From assembly GCA_002728035.1 (NCBI GenBank), contig PBUZ01000021.1, positions 4,959 through 14,820 of the forward strand: a stretch of 9,862 bases of DNA, given 5' to 3'. The DNA comes from Methanobacteriota archaeon. GTDB taxonomy: Archaea > Thermoplasmatota > Poseidoniia > Poseidoniales > Poseidoniaceae. The translations under genes and the position numbers were made by a program. Positions within the stretch are counted from its first letter, which is position 1, and each line of letters starts with the position of its first letter. The notes beneath the pieces are model-generated. The model saw nothing but the letters and a program-made list of their open reading frames with translations, ran no database searches and had not been told where the DNA came from. Shown one piece after another: positions 8,501-9,862 of this stretch.

Positions 8501-8679
8501 TTTGTATCGCCCTCAACGACCCATGCCACAATTCTCCCACCGCGCACGAATCGGTGGCCTACGGGTTTCTTTCGACGCCCAACATAGGTCGAGATCGCTC
8601 CGTGCGCAAAAGGTTGCAATTCGCCCTCAACGAACGTGATATCTTCGTTTACAGGCGTTCCAAAAGGCAGTTCAAACAT
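5506..8679 (-). CDS. Large Roadblock-containing coiled-coil scaffold protein
   Basis: This 1057-residue soluble protein (from ATG 8679) is of unrecognised family. Visible layout: residues ~5-105 form a mixed alpha/beta module with the line FVRGGRIVAWVVEGDTKG; ~118-242 have the Roadblock/LC7 pattern (helix, VRGAMAIDSGMLIDHAG hairpin, long helix, GALLLAQSGDISLAVWTEKDANHARLL); ~262-345 form a second module like the first (SLVLNRGVPIALWAP). Residues ~350-707 are strongly coiled coil, rich in Glu, Arg, Ala and Leu and broken by a linker near 397-417. Then come a helical domain (~710-905), an acidic Pro-containing linker (~910-1005), a short charged helix, an Ala/Pro stretch and the tail LADLESRLSNLDF. 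No Walker motifs are seen, so it is not an SMC protein. A GTG at 8688 is possible, but AGGTGA (8690-8685) is placed five bases before the ATG at 8679. It sits directly after a stand-alone Roadblock gene, which suggests a GTPase-linked scaffold (inference). Confidence 0.87.
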   Translation of the reverse strand: MFELPFGTPVNEDITFVEGELQPFAHGAISTYVGRRKKPVGHRFVRGGRIVAWVVEGDTKGVMLGGAEAKTALEAIESSQKVRHTATAYSIGGLGSVAEILPEAFEHQADRQGMKSTSNMVERLLARDLSTVIREMASHTTVRGAMAIDSGMLIDHAGDLPGLGAEETLASELHDLVSNIRIEDLKPELGVTGQGHWTLHSGEGALLLAQSGDISLAVWTEKDANHARLLSSASIALEGELVSAGSHGTKLPEGFTLRDGRGGPDAVIPMLKAGINEEVTGHIQSGSSSKAVSLVLNRGVPIALWAPSVSNREEAMMALTEPKRKVKLIRFPAGTIVSANSGTVDAFSVSTFIDDLATVRTRSEARQSSLKALLDDLLGFEAGLESLKKERSKLKFKSDGSDVAEPLPVMKDQAVSAVDSGLRRKLEKAEQTIDELNKSKAVLESQVKALEKKKEAAQIVAREATESRQENTSALEDANVQLNTMQVDLAQARSQSEEASARAERLMRRVNELEHQVSERAAELAKALGDAESSIELQTMIESLSLKEAELQANLDSGSERLNTIRQQSEDEERRLRVLSEQVNTSRERHARTQADLLTLQEQVHVNNLELEAARTEEKHARERMEEDRLRRAEDEARRANIQAELRELMDERRVVLRELGDLGARRGHAEAELASLVDKATALAEAHEEALADIQEAERLRARLAEEPLAQALLDDNNTFQGLGPVLERLEHARGLGYSVNMLDRAVERALQVIQGTVDHVAATPRHLLSSEVMTLLERQVPQTAGAVRGLARWSVQQRLEHQLGETVNQVVLDLEHLLEDFDRSITMLRRIRNVLEQVERLGAPAHEVQALLANCQRPEALPSLAQGTRRLIQVALDDIYLEADQRDAGEAIGLEETARVLEELITQLDASGLTDGRPHGMMWEFQRDGLLPFERESIPAEQRLPVSNEMLEHLEPHLINAELAAPVQTEKAMVDEEGWSPLSAPQDVEQPEIETPANESVVMHESLDDERAKLEEELARLDADRLHRHSAAPPTAAPGDAALADLESRLSNLDF

Positions 8680-8684
8680 GTTCT

Positions 8685-8690
8685 TCACCT
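8685..8690 (-). promoter_or_regulatory. Shine-Dalgarno site overlapping the stop of the small Roadblock gene
   Basis: AGGTGA on the minus strand overlaps the TAG stop (8691-8689) of the upstream gene and lies five bases before the ATG at 8679. It favours that ATG over the GTG at 8688, which falls inside the SD itself, and indicates coupled translation. Confidence 0.65.
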
Positions 8691-9030
8691 AGATTTCAGG
8701 AGTCGTAGCGAGTTGCCGTCGCAAATGGTCAGTCGTGTGGCGCCAACGGGCGATGTTACCGTTGGTTCCGTTGAGCATAAGGATTCGATACGGTGTGATG
8801 ATGTCGATCATGACGGTTTCATCGCCTTCTATCCAAACCTCATGCAAATCGCCCAAACCCAGTTGTTGCGAGGAGTCAAGTGCTGCAGAGGTGAGTGAAA
8901 CCGCACGGTCGGTGGCCGGCAGTTGTCCTTTTGGGCCAACTGCCGAGAGCAACCTTCCTCGGTCATCAAACATCATGGCCTGTTCAATCCCCGCCTGATT
9001 GAGAAACTCACTCAAGAGACGTTGCAACAT
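8689..9030 (-). CDS. Stand-alone Roadblock/LC7 domain protein
   Basis: The 113-residue protein matches the length and order of elements of the Roadblock/LC7 fold: an amphipathic N-terminal helix (LQRLLSEFLNQAG), a hairpin IEQAMMFDDRGRLLSAVG (15-32), a central helix (about 38-57), strands LHEVWIEGDETVMIDIITPYRILMLNG (62-88) and a final long helix with NIARWRHTTDHLRRQL (92-107). Proteins of this fold form dimers and bind or regulate small Ras-like GTPases, as MglB does for MglA, or serve as dynein or Ragulator-type adaptors. No GTPase is visible in the window. The ATG at 9030 has only a loose purine-rich leader (GGGAGA about 11 bases upstream). It is the first gene of the minus-strand operon and is followed without a gap by the large coiled-coil gene, which carries its own Roadblock-like domain, so a mixed or stacked dimer between the two is plausible. 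Confidence 0.82.
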   Translation of the reverse strand: MLQRLLSEFLNQAGIEQAMMFDDRGRLLSAVGPKGQLPATDRAVSLTSAALDSSQQLGLGDLHEVWIEGDETVMIDIITPYRILMLNGTNGNIARWRHTTDHLRRQLATTPEI

Positions 9031-9240
9031 GGCTTCTCAATTCTCCCGACACCGCTGTAGCCTTCAAGAAGTTTTGCGCTTGGAGCAGCGATTTTGTCCA
9101 TTTGGCGACCTTCTGGGATTTTCCAACTGAAAAATGGTTTTCACTTTCTCCTGATGTGGGGTTGTGTGGCCTGTTTTTTCGCATACGCCCGGCGCTGATT
9201 TCTGAGCCAAAATCTCGAGAAAATCCCTTCTTGTGCATGC

Positions 9241-9246
9241 TTTAAA
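9241..9246. promoter_or_regulatory. Candidate archaeal TATA box (TTTAAA)
   Basis: TTTAAA in an AT-rich setting is close to the archaeal TATA consensus. Read on the plus strand it would place transcription start near 9268-9272, giving a leader of about 45-90 bases for the thiolase gene depending on the start codon. The motif is palindromic and could also serve the minus-strand operon, though with a leader near 190 bases. A nearby alternative is the ATTAATT stretch at 9261-9267. Confidence 0.35.
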
Positions 9247-9247
9247 C

Positions 9248-9283
9248 CTTCAATTGAAAAATTAATTCTTCAATTGGAAAAAT
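9248..9283. repeat. Two direct repeats CTTCAATTG(G)AAAAAT, 20-bp period, possible operator
   Basis: CTTCAATTG occurs at 9248-9256 and again at 9268-9276, in both cases followed by an A5T tract (one extra G in the second copy). The spacing is exactly 20 bases, about two helical turns, so two bound proteins would sit on the same face of the DNA. Each copy has a CAATTG palindrome core; the first extends to TTCAATTGAA. The repeats lie just downstream of the candidate TATA box, at or near the expected transcription start, which fits a repressor site. This is an inference from position and symmetry only. Confidence 0.45.
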
Positions 9284-9332
9284 CCACCAAAAATGCGCGA
9301 GAACACATGCTGGATTCATGGGTGAGATTCAA

Positions 9333-9338
9333 AGGAGG
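9333..9338 (+). promoter_or_regulatory. Perfect Shine-Dalgarno AGGAGG, unusual distance to start
   Basis: AGGAGG is a full match to the anti-SD sequence but lies 18 bases before the in-frame ATG at 9357 and 12 bases after the other in-frame ATG at 9318. No ATG, GTG or TTG lies in frame between it and 9357. Either spacing is looser than usual here or the upstream ATG is used and this match is incidental. Confidence 0.4.
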
Positions 9339-9356
9339 AGCCCACGAGCGTGGCCC

Positions 9357-9862
9357 ATGCAAGGCGGAACAGAAGGGGCACCTTTTGTCATCCCCCAATG
9401 CGATTCCTGCGACAACCCCGCCGTTGTTGAACAAGCGTACTCGGGGCGTGTGTTGTGCGGTAAACACCTTGCCAAGTCGGTCAGAAAGAAGATCAGCAAA
9501 GAACTTCGTTCTCAGTTGGTGCTCAAAAAGGGCGAACACACCACCATCCTTGTCGCTGTGTCAGGAGGCAAAGACTCTGCGGTCTTGCTTGATGTTCTGG
9601 TTGACCTTCTTGGTAAACGAAACGACGTGACCATTGTTGCAGGCACCGTGGATGAAGGCATCGAGGGTTACCGTCCACCCTCCATCGTCTGTGCAGCTTC
9701 TCTGTGTGAACGCCTGGGCGTGAAACACGAGGTGGTGACCTATCCCGAATTGTCGTTCCTTGAGATGGATGAAGTGGTGACCCGGTTACCAATGGTGATC
9801 GAGAAAGACAACGATGCACCACGTATGGCGTGTTCCTATTGCGGGGTGTTCCGCCGTCAAGG
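9357..9862 (+). CDS. TtuA/Ncs6 (CTU1) family tRNA 2-thiouridine synthetase, 3' truncated by window
   Basis: The frame stays open to the window end; 168 residues are visible of a family usually about 300 long. An N-terminal zinc-finger half CDSC (15-18) pairs with CGKH (34-37), then comes the PP-loop ATP-binding motif SGGKDS (69-74), the family signature GTVDEGIEGYRPPSI (96-110) and CSYCGVFRR (159-167), whose cysteines belong to the catalytic or iron-sulfur site in TtuA. These enzymes adenylate a uridine in tRNA and replace its oxygen with sulfur, usually at U54 in thermophiles (TtuA) or wobble U34 (Ncs6). A non-thermophilic archaeon would favour wobble modification, but the sequence alone does not decide. 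The frame continues upstream to an ATG at 9318 (13 extra residues); I chose 9357 because family members begin only a few residues before the first zinc-finger cysteine. Confidence 0.9.
   Translation, partial: MQGGTEGAPFVIPQCDSCDNPAVVEQAYSGRVLCGKHLAKSVRKKISKELRSQLVLKKGEHTTILVAVSGGKDSAVLLDVLVDLLGKRNDVTIVAGTVDEGIEGYRPPSIVCAASLCERLGVKHEVVTYPELSFLEMDEVVTRLPMVIEKDNDAPRMACSYCGVFRRQ

Larger units (their letters stand above)
9031..9317. other. Divergent intergenic region
   Basis: This stretch separates the minus-strand Roadblock operon from the plus-strand tRNA thiolase gene and should hold both promoters. It is clearly richer in A and T between 9238 and 9295 than the genes around it. Within it I see a palindromic TTTAAA at 9241-9246, a 20-bp-period direct repeat at 9248-9283, a small 6-4-6 inverted repeat at 9128-9143 (TGAAAA/TTTTCA) and a T6 run at about 9174-9179. 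A 76-codon minus-strand reading frame crosses much of it but does not look like a protein. No tRNA or known structured RNA is evident. Confidence 0.6.

Noticed and set aside
5506..8679. Possibility that the coiled-coil protein is an SMC/Rad50-like ATPase
   Set aside because: No Walker A, signature or Walker B motif is found at either end; the head matches a Roadblock-type fold instead.
9128..9143. Inverted repeat TGAAAA-ATGG-TTTTCA
   Set aside because: It is a short all-AT-type stem in an A/T-rich stretch and could arise by chance; noted only as part of the intergenic region.
9008..9238. Minus-strand open frame of 76 codons upstream of the small Roadblock gene
   Set aside because: It is low in hydrophobic residues and has no domain pattern or SD, and it overlaps the Roadblock start in another frame. 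It looks like chance reading of the intergenic region, although a TTTAAA lies just upstream of it.
9274..9630. Plus-strand open frame of 118 codons at the right edge
   Set aside because: It is a different frame from the clear PP-loop enzyme, which carries SGGKDS and paired cysteine motifs.

Overview
The window reads as archaeal chromosomal DNA, most likely a planktonic euryarchaeon of the Marine Group II (Poseidoniales) type. The reasons are a two-AAA-domain Cdc48-type ATPase C-terminus, an archaeal-style PRC-barrel protein, Roadblock/LC7 proteins, a TtuA/Ncs6-type tRNA thiolase with an archaeal zinc-finger N-terminus, and moderate GC with GGTGA/GGAGG Shine-Dalgarno sites. The lineage is an inference from gene content. 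No RNA gene, insertion sequence or CRISPR array was seen.

Left part, plus strand (1-5263): the C-terminal AAA domain of a Cdc48/VCP-like unfoldase is cut by the window edge. A 79-residue PRC-barrel protein follows, then a tight three-gene membrane cluster. The cluster holds a DUF4350-like protein with a large external domain between two membrane helices, a DUF58 protein, and an eight-helix membrane protein of unknown family. The last two junctions are 9 and 1 bases, so these three are very probably one operon. It resembles the bacterial and archaeal MoxR-DUF58-DUF4350 clusters, but no MoxR ATPase is visible here.

Middle and right part, minus strand (9030-5258): three tightly packed genes are read leftwards. 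First comes a 113-residue stand-alone Roadblock/LC7 protein. Next is a ~1057-residue protein with an N-terminal globular region (which itself appears to contain a Roadblock domain between two PATAN/DUF2226-like modules), a ~350-residue coiled coil, a helical domain, an acidic linker and a short C-terminal helix. Last is a 78-residue protein with two membrane helices. The Shine-Dalgarno site of each of the second and third genes overlaps the stop codon of the gene before it, so they look translationally linked. This trio is the most interesting unit in the window: it looks like a Roadblock-regulated scaffold with a possible membrane anchor. The operon runs head-on into the plus-strand membrane cluster, and the two terminal genes overlap by 6 bases at their stops.

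Right edge: after an AT-rich divergent intergenic region with a 20-bp-period direct repeat, a plus-strand TtuA/Ncs6 family tRNA 2-thiouridine synthetase begins and runs off the window.
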